Of a stretch of DNA of 64,000 bases, positions 34,250 to 44,463 are shown piece after piece. Source of the DNA: Solenopsis invicta (taxonomy: Eukaryota; Arthropoda; Insecta; Hymenoptera; Formicidae); the NCBI RefSeq assembly GCF_016802725.1, contig NC_052667.1, forward strand, positions 14,785,346 to 14,849,345, given 5' to 3'. The notes beneath the pieces are model-generated. The model did not search any database and was not told the origin of the DNA. It worked only from the letters and a program-made list of their open reading frames with translations. Every line of letters begins with the position of its first letter. Positions within the stretch are counted from its first letter, which is position 1. The translations under genes were made by a program, and so were the position numbers.

Positions 34250-34485
34250 GTTACTGTTTGCTGCATAACAAACAGTTGATGTAAAAATTTATCTACATTG
34301 AGCACAATAATTAAAAGCATGGACAATATATTTTTAATGCAGGAAGTACAAGATTTTCATTAAATAATTGGTGAATGAGAATATCACATCTTTTGATTCA
34401 ACAGTGAAATGTGAGCTCACTGATAGAATCAGTAAAATTTTTACTGATTCAAATCAAGAGCGGAACAAATTGTTTCAGCGGTATA
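34250..34485. other. Unassigned AT-rich interval with a perfect short palindrome
   Basis: No gene seen. Bases 34426-34450 form a perfect palindrome, GAATCAGTAAAA on one side and its complement on the other around a single central T. Confidence 0.6.
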
Positions 34486-34740
34486 CAAGGTGTCCGGAAA
34501 CTAGGAAACTTACTGCTTTGACAACTTAAAGAAGATAAAAAGGGACAAAAAAGTTTTATACCATTTTGCGATATTCGCTATAATTATTGAATTATAAAAT
34601 AAAACGTATGAGCTAATGTGCGATGACGCCGCGCCATTGCGCCTAGCTCGTAGGCAAGAGCGCGCAGCGAGACAGATGACGCGTCGTTGTTTAAATTTTC
34701 ACGGCGCGACGGTCTGAATTCGCCGCAGCGCGTGTACATA
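34486..34740. mobile_element. Truncated MITE with CAAGGTGTCCGG end
   Basis: The left end is TA followed by CAAGGTGTCCGGAAACTAGG, of the same general type as the other MITEs. No right end is visible, and the sequence passes into the inverted-repeat arm at about 34741. Confidence 0.5.
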
Positions 34741-35248
34741 CACTGAAAATTTAGATACGTTGCCTTTATATGTTATCCATGTCAAATAACTTATTATTAT
34801 TATTATTATTATTACCTATTTATTATTTAAAATGTTATTTGAATTCAAATTCCCTTCAAATTAAATTTAAATTGAAGTTTAGAAAATGATATTAAATTAA
34901 ATTTTCTATTTTAGAAATTTGCATACTATATTAATATCATCAAGATAAATAAATTTATTAAAAATAAAAAAAAAATATTGCACACATCTGGGAGCGAACC
35001 CAGGTCTTACAATTGTGAAGCAAGCACCTAACGCATTGAGCCGACTGCACTGGTTGCGAGAACAGTTACCGGGAAGGCTCATATGGTGCGCCGCGGTATG
35101 GCCAATTTTCACAAATTTATTATTTCGAAACTAAGACCTATTCAATGAAACGCCAGGAGACGTAGACTTTTTTTTCGTCTCCAGAATAGTTAAAAAAATT
35201 GGGATCAAAATCCCAGGGTCTCTCACCTGGTCCTCCCCTTGTAAGTCA
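34741..35248 (-). repeat. Left arm of a long inverted repeat with tRNA-like core
   Basis: About 500 bp match the complement of 41328-41807, and the match resumes at 42701-42725 beyond a later Tc1-type insertion. The arm contains a tRNA-like block (34986-35062) and AT-rich flanks. The arms are 6.1 kb apart. Confidence 0.8.
34986..35062 (-). ncRNA. tRNA-derived SINE-like block, left copy
   Basis: On the minus strand an A-box-like CGGCTCAATGCG (35032-35044) and a B-box-like GGTTCGCTCCC (34990-35000) have tRNA spacing. The loop TTCACAA would give a Val-type CAC anticodon, but the stems do not pair well. It is read as tRNA-derived repeat sequence, not a working tRNA. Confidence 0.55.
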
Positions 35249-35556
35249 CAAGGCACCGAAAGCCTCGTTCAAACATCACACTCGTCTCGCGTTCAATCAA
35301 GCAGCAAATACGAAGCGCGATGCTGGTACACACAATTGATATGTGTCAACACGCACTCGAATCGATCGCGAGCGTCGATATTTTGCGCGCGTGAGCAAAT
35401 CACATCGGTAAAACCAAATTCGAAGCCCGCGATTTACCTATGCAAGGCGATCGGGGAGCGAGAAATCAATTAAATCAAAAACGAGGTTTTTAACGTCTGT
35501 GCTTCTGGATTCATCTCATCTTTGCAGGCTCACTTCCGCTCCGGAAAAGCGAAAGC
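35249..35556. other. Upstream region of the heat-shock-type promoter
   Basis: Moderately GC-rich with CGATCG and GCGCG words. No gene seen. It may be the U3-like part of an LTR to which the promoter belongs, but no TG...CA boundary with a duplication was found. Confidence 0.4.
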
Positions 35557-35613
35557 GTTCGAGAAGCTTCTCGAAGCTTCTAGAGGGATCCAGAGGCACC
35601 GATACTATATAAG
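35557..35613 (+). promoter_or_regulatory. Heat-shock element array with TATA box
   Basis: Six contiguous inverted 5-bp units (gTTCg aGAAg cTTCt cGAAg cTTCt aGAGg, 35557-35586; the last is imperfect) form a textbook heat-shock factor site. A TATA element (CTATATAAG, 35605-35613) lies about 20 bp downstream. HSF trimers bind three such units, so six is a strong site. Nothing coding follows directly, and the short transcript would end at the AATAAA at 35784. I think it belongs to a TE promoter. Confidence 0.8.
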
Positions 35614-35830
35614 CGCCAAATTTACGCGGGCCGCTTGTTTCTCAAAAGGTGCCTGCTCGAGCTTAGTTGCATACTGTGCACGTGTCTCGATAACTTTTGC
35701 GAGTCAAGGAGTCGCTTGCTCCTAGCACCTGAAACAATAGACGCACTGTGTTAATACATGAATATTGTAAATACTTGTAGACAAATAAAGTTTAGTGTGA
35801 CAGTGAAATATAATACTTAGCCTTCCTGCT
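35614..35830 (+). other. Short transcribed-region candidate ending at AATAAA
   Basis: About 170 bp between the TATA box and AATAAA (35784-35789), followed by a GTGTGACAGTG-type GT-rich signal. This promoter-to-polyA spacing is what an LTR (U3-R-U5) has. A 67-codon frame at 35522-35725 starts before the TATA box and is not considered a gene. Confidence 0.5.
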
Positions 35831-36879
35831 TCTTCTTTCCATCGCGAAGAGCGCGTGCCGAAATAAAAATAGTCCTTCGTTGATTAATTCTAGCGATACT
35901 TTACACCATGATTCTAACAAAAATAACCTTTCAAATGATTTAATAAATTTTGACTTTGCGGAAAGAGATGAGTAGAAGAAAAGAGGGTTATATGGCACCC
36001 ATTTTCATTTGTTGAATAACTTTGTTTATAATTGATATTTTCTGTTAAAACTTGAACAATTACATTTGTCAGAGTATTGTTTGACAGACTCTAGACTCAA
36101 AGTAATGAAATATTTATTATTTAAGTCATGATTTATAAAAATCTAATGTCTTGGATAATCAGTGGAAGAAAACAAGTGGTTGTAATATGACTATCCATAA
36201 AAATAATTTAAAAAAATTAATTTAGTTTAAAAAAAACAGTACCTTGTTACAAAATTACATATTTTTAATTTTCTATTGTTTTGAATTTTTCTAATTTAGA
36301 ATTTTCCTGCGTTCAGAAGCTTTAGAAATACCATTAGAAATTTCATTAAAAATATCATTTTATCCCTATTTAACATTAAACAACAAGTAAATGTTTCTAA
36401 TGTTTCTAAACACCGCTCTTTAGAATGACTTTTGATTTATCGAAGAAATATTTTGATATAAAAATTTCGCTTAAAAAATCATATTAACAAAATTCCATGT
36501 TATTGTTTTAACTTTGTATAACTCGAAATGTATACGGCCAAATAAAAAGTTAAGTAACAAAAGAACACTCGAGTGTAGGTACCTTCGTATGATAACACAT
36601 TTAAGTTTAAGAAGAATAAGGAAGTGTATGTAATTAAAGGTTAAAAGTGTACCTTGAAAAAGTTTAGAAGTGCTCAAGAGTAAAAATGCCTTATAACAAT
36701 TATAAGTCCTTATATATTGATATATTAACATCACTAAAAAAACGGCGGGCTACTAAACGAATAACTCTATAAGAATACGTTACCTAATCAACGGAAATAA
36801 TAGAGGTAGCCATATTGTCGACAGTAGCCATAATACCCTCTTCTTCTTTACGAACTTATAACAGCGTCTTCAACATGTG
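35831..36879. other. AT-rich interval, no gene
   Basis: Only AT-rich sequence with short random frames. No motifs or repeats recognised. Confidence 0.6.
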
Positions 36880-37715
36880 AGAAACATAAGAATATTAGTT
36901 TTCAGCAACACACAACAAATATTTCATCATTCTAAAATGATCGAAGAGACTTTTAAATTTGCCTTAGCAATTAGTAAAACCATCAATTTGTCGTCTACAA
37001 GAAAATTGTTTGGTGTTTTGCGTATGTTACCTTCATTAAAGAATGTTTTGCCAAAGAATCCTAGAACAAATCCTTCTAAAAACACCTCGTTTATTATACG
37101 TAAAAGAGATAAACTCGGATTTATTCTATTATTTTGGAACGGAAAGTTCATTGAATACACTTCTAATTAAACATAAGATAAAAATTCATGCTAACCAAAA
37201 TATAAATCTGGCTGTAAATATTGATGGGCTTCCTACATACAAACGTACGAACAGTACTTTTTGGCCAATATTATGTTCATTAAAATCTGTGTCAGTTCTA
37301 AAGGGAAAAGTGTTTTTAGTAACTCTCTTCCATGGCTGCGATAAATTAAATCCACATGAGTTTTTATCCGATTTTATTAATGTATTCACTTATCATCCAA
37401 TGGAATTATAATTAACTCGATTTGTTGTAATTTCAAATCTTTAATGTTAATCTGTAATACACTAGCGAAATCACTTGTTCTAGCTACTAAAAGTCATTCC
37501 GGGTATTATTCGTGTCCAAATGCACAATGACACGAGATATGTACAATAATGTAATGTATTTCATTGAAACTGATTACACTCAAAGAACCGATACTTCATT
37601 CCAAAATAAAGAACAACCTGAACACCATGTTGATTCAAGTAGTTTATTAAACTTACCGAATTTTGATATGATTAACAATGTTCCCGTAGCTCATACAGCA
37701 CAAAGAGATTGCAAG
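36880..37715 (+). pseudogene. Transposase-domain protein with NIDGLP block, decayed
   Basis: In order and in three frames: SSTRKLFGVLRMLP; LLKTPRLLYVKEINSDLFYY; NLAVNIDGLPTYKRTNSTFW with PILCSL; FHGCDKLNPHEFLSDF; LVLATKSHSGYYSCPKCTM; and NLPNFDMINNVPVAH. From memory this is the large transposon-derived family common in ants and other arthropods, with conserved NIDGLPL, FWPIL, YHG and GYxxCxxC blocks. The sequence stops at about 37715, before the catalytic end. Confidence 0.65.
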
Positions 37716-37991
37716 TACATTGCAGAATGATTTCATTGATACATTGTAATACTGCATATTGATTGCAAAATATTGTTGCAACATTGCTGGAAGATTGCAG
37801 CAACATTAAGACGTCCGCTTTTCGAAATATTACATTAAGACATCCCAGCAACATTGCAATGTTATGGATTTTTCCAAAATATTCACATAAATATTATTAC
37901 ACCATATAATTCCAACAAAACAATATTTTTGTAACATTTTAAAAAACATTTTTCGCAAAGAAAAATTTCAGGAATTTTTTTTCGGAAATTT

Positions 37992-38068
37992 CCAAGCGGT
38001 TCACCCATCCAAGTCGCGACTCCGGTGAACGTTGCTTGACCTTTGTGATCGCTGCGAACTGATGACTT
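37992..38068 (-). ncRNA. 5S rRNA-derived sequence
   Basis: On the plus strand the words CCAAGCGGT, CCATCCAAGT, CGTTGCTTGACCTT and GTGATCG occur in the order and spacing of the complement of the 3' two thirds of insect 5S rRNA. This part includes the internal promoter boxes. The 5' end of the gene is absent and many positions differ, so it is a pseudogene or the head of a 5S-derived SINE read on the minus strand. Confidence 0.6.
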
Positions 38069-38685
38069 GTGAACACTTTATGCTGATATGTATATATAAC
38101 TGGTAGATCAGGTCAATATACGTTATCAAAGGAATAAAATATGAATAATTAAAACACAGTATTTATATAAACAAATATAAAATTTTAGTTTTTTTACTAA
38201 TTTCGCAAATGCAGAATAGCATCTGGAATAACTTTTTTGTTATTTGTTTAAATAAGAACGCAGTTAAAAAATATATAGCAATATAATACAATAATTAAAT
38301 TAAATTTAAACAATTTTTATTAAAAAAAACAATTAAAAAATATTGTTTGTTTATTGGGATGTAGATCGAGGTTTCTTTATATATGGACTTATTTCATCTA
38401 TTGATATGAATATTCATGTTTTTCAACAATACTATGATGCACACATCACCACGGGACCACATACCTTTTTCTAGACGTCTTAGAGTCAACATTTGAAGGA
38501 TATCTACAGACGTCTATGCAAAGTTAATTTGCAGTCAACTCTGAAAGCCTGACTTGGATAAGTCGACTTATAGTCGACATAAGGTTATACAGTTAGAGAA
38601 TGTAGAGATTCAGCGGAAAATTTAGTAACGTCGCTCGACCTTGGTTTGCTAAATGCGGATGAATAATTATAGATGAGTTAAATTA
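38069..38685. other. AT-rich interval
   Basis: No gene seen. Short direct words such as AGTCGACTTATAGTCGAC occur near 38560. It may be the tail of the 5S-headed repeat. Confidence 0.4.
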
Positions 38686-39963
38686 TTAGGAGTATAAATA
38701 AGTTTCCGCCGTTTTTTATAAAAAATTGCGCATTTATTGTGAAAGAACGGTACCTAATGTTTTATTCGAAGTATTGTCCATCGCTAGCCACTACTTTTTC
38801 CCATCTTTCTGGCAGCATACGGATACCGCGTCGGAAGAATGCTTCATCTTTTGAAGCTATCCACAAATCGACCCAATTTTTTGTATCTTCATATGATGTG
38901 AAGTGTTGCTCAGACAGGCCATGCGCCATCGATCGAAACAGGTAGAAATCAGAAGGAGCAATGTCTGGTGAATACGGCGGGTGGGGTAAAACTTCCCAAT
39001 TGAGTGTTTCCAGGTAGGTTTTGACCGGCGCCGCAACATGTGGACGAGCATTATCATGCAGAAGAATAACTTTGTCGTGTCTGGAGTAGTAGTGGGCACG
39101 TTTTTCCTTGAGTACTCGGCTCAATCTCATCGTGTTCGGTAGAGAGCCTCAGTAATGGTTTCATTCGGTTTGAGCAACTCATAATACATGACACCAAGCT
39201 GATCCCACCAAATACACAACATGAGCTTTTTTCCATGAATGTTCGGCTTGACTGTCGATGTTGAAGCATGGCCAGGTGGTCCCCATGATTTCTTCTTCTT
39301 TGGGTTATTGTAGTGGATCCATTTTTCATCACCAGTGACTATACGATGCAAAAAACCCTTTCGTTTATGCCTGGCAAGTAGCATTTCACATGTGAAAAAT
39401 TGGCGTTCAACGTTTCTCGGTTTCATATGGAACCCAATTTCCTTGTTTTTGAATCATTTCCAATGATTTTAAGCGATGTGAAATTGCTAGTTGAGTCACT
39501 CCTAATGTAAGTGCAAGTGCTTCTTGCGTTTGGCACGAATCTTTATCTAATAATGTTTCCAATTCCGCGTCTTCGTACACTTTCGGCCTTCCGCTACGTT
39601 CTTTGTCTTCGACGTCAAATTCACCGTTCTTAAACTTGTGAAACCACTCACGGCAACTTCTCTCACTTAAGGCAGCCTCACCATATGCTTCTACAAGCAA
39701 TCAATGCGCCTCGGCTGCAGATTTCTTCAAATTAAAGAAGTAAATGAAAAGCTCCCGCAAATGACGCTTATTCGGCTCAAAACTCGACATTTTTGCATGA
39801 AAAAAGATATATGATGCTGATACAAAATCGCTAATATTTTAAGGTTTTGTTGTTGCCAGATGTCCAATCTTACGATATAACGTTTTACAACAGACAATTT
39901 TAACCATAACATACTAGTGGCTCCATTTTTTGTGAAACGGCGGAAACTTATTTATACTCCTAA
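38686..39963 (-). mobile_element. Full-length mariner element
   Basis: 1278 bp between inverted ends TTAGGAGTATAAATAAGTTT (left) and its complement (right), continuing to GGCGG on both sides. A TA duplication lies at 38684-38685 and 39964-39965. Length and ends are those of an intact mariner, but the single gene is broken. Confidence 0.9.
38762..39790 (-). pseudogene. Mariner transposase
   Basis: The frame starts at the ATG at 39790 (MSSFEPNKRHLR). It has one in-frame TGA near 39700 and frameshifts near 39410 and 39130. The HTH region, GRPKVYED hook and the catalytic blocks IVTGDEKWIHY, LLHDNARPHV and YSPDIAPSDFYLF (DD34D) are all present. It ends SDGQYFE, the family's usual C-terminus. Three lesions make it non-functional. 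Confidence 0.9.
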
Positions 39964-39965
39964 TA

Positions 39966-40234
39966 AATTCACGACAAACGATATAATAATATTAACAAAA
40001 AACGAAATAAGCACGCGAACAATAGAGGCACTCCTCCCGGAAATTAATCTAACACTAACGCAAAACAAAAATAAAATAACCGCAATCCCAAAATCTAAAC
40101 TAAAACTAAAAATTATAAGAGACCCCGCAGAATTAACAGGATACAGCAAAAAACTAAGCAAAATAACAGAAGAAATTAACAGCAAAAGCATTCTAACATC
40201 TGACAAATTTGTATACAGCATAGGAACAGTCTAA
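39966..40234 (+). CDS. Unidentified open frame, interrupted by mariner upstream
   Basis: About 89 codons are open from the mariner insertion point to a TAA. The composition is Lys/Ile/Thr-rich with regular hydrophobic spacing (TNDIIILTKNEISTRTIEAL, then KLKLKIIRDPAELTGYSKKL). It looks like real coding sequence whose 5' part would lie left of the mariner, but I could not identify that part or the family. Confidence 0.35.
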
Positions 40235-40273
40235 TAATCATAACAATAGCAGCGATGCAGAGATAAGCGTATA

Positions 40274-41333
40274 TACAAGGTGTAACAAAACAAAGGGACC
40301 TAGAGTATACCATGAGTTAGAGGACACGAATCCAAGTCGAAAAGATCTAAGTCATTTTTTGATTTGAGCCTTCTGTTCCATGCTATATTATGTCAACGTT
40401 AGCGAATGAGCGCCCGTCTATAGAAAGAAAGCAGTGACGGACAATAGACGGGCGGAGCGGAGCTGACAAACTACGCGGCGAGAGAACAACGATGAGCAGC
40501 GAAACGACTGTAATCAAAAACACACACACACACTCTCTCTCCCCCCCTCCCCTCTCGCTCTCTCCCCCCCCTCTCTCTCTCCTCCCTCCCTCCGCTCTCT
40601 CTCCCCTCCTTTCTCTACCTTGTTTAAAAAAAACCTTAAAGATCCTAAAGTGCATAACTAAAATAAACGGTGTTATTGTAATTATCAATTCAACGTAAAT
40701 TAATTATTTATTTCCTTATAATTATAATAAATAACTCCATAATTCCGTGGCCTGCTCGATCTCCGGATTACAATCCGTGTGATTTTTTTCTTTGGGGAGC
40801 AATAAAAGAAAAAATATTTATACACACCAACATCGAGACAGCTGACGAGATGACAAAATTAGTATTCCGCACTATTGAGGGAATTAGTAATGTTCAAGTT
40901 CGAAGAGCTACGCAAAATGTACAGAAAAAAGCATGAACGTGTATCGAAGTAGAAGGAGCACACTTCGAACATTTATTATAATTATAAGGAAATAAATAAT
41001 TAATTCACGTTGAATTGATAAATTACAATAACACTGAAACGTTTATTTTATGCACTTTAGGATCTTTAAGGTTTTTTTTAAACAAAGTAGAGAGAGGGGG
41101 AGAGAGAGAGAAAAAGAGAGAGAGAGAGAGAGAAAAAGAGAGAGAGAGAGTGTGTGTGTGTTTTTGATTACAGCCGTTTTGCTGCTCATCGTTGTTCTCC
41201 CGCCGCGTAGTTTGTCAGTTCCGCTCCGCCCGTCTATTGTACGTCACTGCTTTCTTTCTATAGACGGGCACTCATTCGTTAACTTTAACATCATATAGCA
41301 TGGAACAGAAGGCTCAGATCAAAAAATGACTTA
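40274..41333. mobile_element. Palindromic Tc1/mariner-type element with only the transposase 3' end
   Basis: A TA-flanked left end (CAAGGTGTAACAAAACAAAG) is followed by arms of about 370 bp (about 40350-40720 and 40980-41333) that are complementary, including mirrored CT and GA microsatellites. Between them lies a transposase C-terminal fragment. The right end lacks the outer 75 bp present at the left. It is a non-autonomous fold-back derivative. Confidence 0.8.
40739..40979 (+). pseudogene. Tc1/mariner-type transposase C-terminal fragment
   Basis: Reads IIPWPARSPDYNPCDFFLWG (third catalytic Asp region), then IETADEMTKLVFRTIEGI, and ends EVEGAHFEHLL. One internal TGA occurs near 40936. Only the last 80 or so residues of the transposase are present. 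Confidence 0.85.
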
Positions 41334-41807
41334 CAAGGAGAGAATCAGGTGAGTCACCCTGAGATTTCAATTCCAATTTTTTTAGTTATTTTAGAGAGAA
41401 AAAAAAGTTTACGTCTCCCAGCTTTTGATCGAATAGGCCTTAGTTTCGAAATAATAAATTTGTGAAAATTGGCCATATCGCGGGGCGCCATATGAGCCTT
41501 CCCGGTAACTGTTCTCCCAACTAATGCGGTTGGCTCCATGCGTTAGGTGCTTGCTTCACAATCGTAAGATCCGGGTTCGCTCTTAGATGGGTGCAATATT
41601 TTTTTTTATTTTTTAATAAGTGTATTTATTTATCTTGGTGATATTGATATAGTATGCAAATTTCTAAAATAGAAAATTCAATTTAATATCACTTTCTAAA
41701 CATTAATTTAAATTTAATTTGAAGGAAATTTGAATTCAAGTAATAATATTTAAAATAATAAATAGGTAATAATAATAATGTTTAAGTTATTTGAAATGGA
41801 TAACATA
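41334..41807 (+). repeat. Right arm of the tRNA-like inverted repeat
   Basis: This is the complement of 34741-35248 with about 10-15 percent visible differences. The arm is interrupted at 41808 by a Tc1-type element and continues for 25 bp at 42701-42725. Confidence 0.8.
41512..41590 (+). ncRNA. tRNA-derived SINE-like block, right copy
   Basis: An A-box-like TTGGCTCCATGCG (41530-41542) and a B-box-like GGGTTCGCTC (41573-41582) lie on the plus strand, with the same TTCACAA loop as the left copy. The acceptor stem is not complementary, so a functional tRNA is unlikely. Confidence 0.55.
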
Positions 41808-42698
41808 CAGGGTTGGGCAGAAAAACCTGACACATTTTAAAAAATCGTTATTCCCCTCCAAGTGAAAAGAGGGCGCTGTAACTCCGGGAGCGAAAAATAG
41901 ATGGTTGAAGGTTTATGTTTACATATCAGTACAGTTCCAGTATGGAGAAGTGGCCGCCGCAACAACGCGCGTTCGTTTGCGAGCGTTTTTTCATAACTCA
42001 GTCCTACGTTCAAGCAATTCGCGATTTTCGTATTGAATATTCTCTTCGTCCACGAGATCCGGTTCCCTCTCGTAATTCTGTGAATCTTTGGGTCAAAAAC
42101 TTCCGACAAACAGCCACAGCCACGAAACAAAAGCCTCCAGGGCAACCAAGAACGGTAAGAACCCCTGAAAATGAGACACGCGTTCGCACCTCTTTGCAAC
42201 GAAGTCCACGCCGTTCTGCCGGTAAACATGCTCAAGCTCTCGGAATGTCTCGTCGATCGTTTAGCAGAATGTTGAAAGCGATGAATTTTCATCCCTACAA
42301 AATTCTCATAACCCAGGAATTGAAATATACCGACTATGCAGCTCGATTAAGATTCGCAGAAAAAATGAAGGAGTTGTTGGACAACGAAGAAATTGACCGT
42401 AAGTTTTTAATGATTAGCGACGAAGCTCATTTATTTGAACAAGACAGTAAACAAACAAAACTGTCATTATTATGCTACGGAGAACCCTCAGCAGATAGTC
42501 GAGGAGCCGTTACATTCCGAACGCGTGACTGTTTGGTGTGGAGTTGCAGAGTGGGGAATAGCCGATATAATTTTTGGTAAATAAACAAAAAAAACCTTCA
42601 AGTGTCTAGTTTATTCTCCCGGAGTTTCAACCTCTTCCGATTAATAGCGGCCGCGCAAGTGGTTATTAAAATGTGTCAGGTTCCTCTGCCCAACCCTG
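41808..42698 (+). mobile_element. Internally deleted Tc1/mariner-type element, TA insertion proved
   Basis: 891 bp with inverted ends of about 31 bp (CAGGGTTGGGCAGAAAAACC). It interrupts the right arm of the inverted repeat. The uninterrupted sequence survives in the left arm (complement of 34760-34790), and comparing the two shows that exactly one TA was duplicated. Confidence 0.92.
41943..42580 (+). CDS. Tc1/mariner-type transposase, truncated by internal deletion
   Basis: The ATG at 41943 starts MEKWPPQQRAFVCERFF, a paired HTH DNA-binding region about 120 residues long. The DDE domain then begins with FLMISDEAHLFE (first catalytic Asp). Soon after this, sequence is lost: the text jumps to RTRDCLVWSCRVGNSR and a stop, so the second and third acids are absent. 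The product could bind element ends but not catalyse. The frame is otherwise open for 213 codons. Confidence 0.8.
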
Positions 42699-42869
42699 TA
42701 TAAAGGGAAGGTATCTAAATTTTTAAATTGTTTAAATTTAACACTAGTATTCTTCTATGATTAATTATTTTAAAAACTAGAATTTTAAAATACTGATAAT
42801 ATTATTTCCAATTAAATTTTAAATTAAACAATTTGAAAATTTAAATACGTTGCTTTTATATGTTGTTTT

Positions 42870-43285
42870 ATATGTTATATGCTGGGGGAGAACGGAGAGG
42901 AAGAGGAGTGGATGAAAAAAATGGGAGTATTTAGAAAGGGGGAAGCGATGAAAGAAGAGGGGAAGAGAAGTCAGGAGGAAAGGGTGCAAAAAGAGAGAGA
43001 GAGTAAAAGAGAGGGATGAGAAAGAGTGTGTATGCATGAAAAGAGAAAATGAGAAGTCTCGGGAAAATGATAAATAAATGATAAAAAAATCAGGAATTGA
43101 AATAATAAAATGGCTTGCGATGGAAGCGGAAATCCCGGGTGTGCGTGTAGGGCATGCGTTATAGATTTAAGTTAAGAGTAAAGTAAAAAATAAGGATAAG
43201 TGTTATATTTTGTATTTGATTTGTAAAAGATTATAATCTCAAGAGGAATAATAAATATTTATTTATCTATCTATCTAAAAAAAAA
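42870..43285 (+). mobile_element. 3' end of a non-LTR retrotransposon
   Basis: A purine-rich stretch encodes a charged tail (MLGENGEEEEWMKKMGVF) of the type seen at the end of LINE ORF2 proteins. It is followed by an untranslated region and the tail TTTATCTATCTATCTA plus A-run (43258-43284). The sequence directly after it is the Penelope 3' end. Confidence 0.5.
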
Positions 43286-43376
43286 GACAAAAAAGTATAG
43301 TGATGGAACTAACGGATTGAGATAGGTAAAAGAAGGGTTAGAAAGATACGCATCAATGAGAAGTTCAGTATCACTC
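43286..43376 (-). pseudogene. Penelope-like element, most distal piece
   Basis: On the minus strand the sequence after the insertion point reads SDTELLIDAYLSNPSFTYL. It continues the frame that ends at 47175 (KGFNKQ) on the other side of the 3.8 kb insertion, sharing the duplicated ACTC. It is the C-terminal tail of the Penelope protein. Confidence 0.75.
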
Positions 43377-43700
43377 TGTAACAATATGCACCCGCATCGT
43401 TCCCTGTAGGGCCGATGAACAGTCCCCTGTCCGGTCGAACAACCACCGGACAGGCAAATAGGCGCTACACGTCAATAGACGCCTCATACACAGCGCGTTC
43501 AAACGCACGCACGCGCTGTCACCGCGCCAACTCCGCGCGCACGCGCCGTAAATCACGCTCGCGTGACGTTGGAGCAAATGCGAGCAAACGTGCAAGCGAG
43601 AGCATGATACCCGCCGCCGAGTCGATCTCGAAAGCGGGGATGGTGCGAACCGAGAAGAACCGAACTCCACCCGAACAACCCCGACTCTCCAAGATCCGGG

Positions 43701-43708
43701 TATATAAG
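43701..43708 (+). promoter_or_regulatory. Upstream TATA element of unit A
   Basis: TATATAAG follows GATCCGGG, at the same place as TATAGAAG (53649-53656) in the related solo LTR. It is the presumed ancestral LTR promoter. Confidence 0.6.
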
Positions 43709-44463
43709 GGGGCAGCCTCTCAGAGAAAGCAATCTTTCCTGTTCCCGATCTGGTACCGAGACCGAAGAAACAGCGGTAGAGCAAGCTCTGCTACCGCCGA
43801 GTGATCTTGACAAGCCCGATCTTTCCTAGAGCTCGCCAATGTGGTAAAGGGAACTCCGCCACGATCGAGAGATCTCGATCAGCCCTCTGGTCCTTTTCCT
43901 GGGCTGACACACACACGGGATCAAGGGAACTCTGCCTCGGTCGAGAAGACTTGACAGTCATCCACCCACCCACCGACAGTCCCCGACGACGGTCGTCACC
44001 CAGGGGATGGAGATATCTTCGCCTCTACCAAGAACTCTCGGGATAACCGCCGCCGGCCCGAAGGTTTTTTTTTGCCACCCTCCAGATCTTCCTACCAAGG
44101 AAATTCCCGTGGAATCCACCTGCCGCGACTTCGCGTAAGCAACCGGCCGGTTCCGAGAAAACGGCGTCAAGCCGTCTAGGCGACGGCCCGGCTTGCGCCC
44201 ACCGCAGCGCGCGCCGGCAAGGTAAACACGAAGCTAAGAATAGCCGAGCGCAACCGAGATAAAGATACCGCACCGCTCGCACGCATCGAGCCTTGTATAT
44301 AGCTGCCTACGTAAATATCGCGAATTCAATAGTCTGTAAGCAATCAATACGCTGTCACGTCCGCGACGTTGCGAGTATAAATTTTTTCGACACCGGTATA
44401 AAACAGACGGGCAAACCGGCATTCGCTAACAAATCTAACTGTCAGGTCGCATCCTGTTCTTAA

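Noticed and set aside
34986..35062. Functional tRNA-Val gene
   Set aside because: The acceptor and anticodon stems do not pair and the copy at 41.5 kb differs; it is better read as tRNA-derived repeat.
35522..35725. 67-codon frame over the heat-shock promoter
   Set aside because: It begins upstream of the TATA box and overlaps the HSE array, so it cannot be the transcribed gene.
43415..43804. 129-codon plus frame at the start of unit A
   Set aside because: It crosses the TATA element and is not conserved in the related solo LTR.
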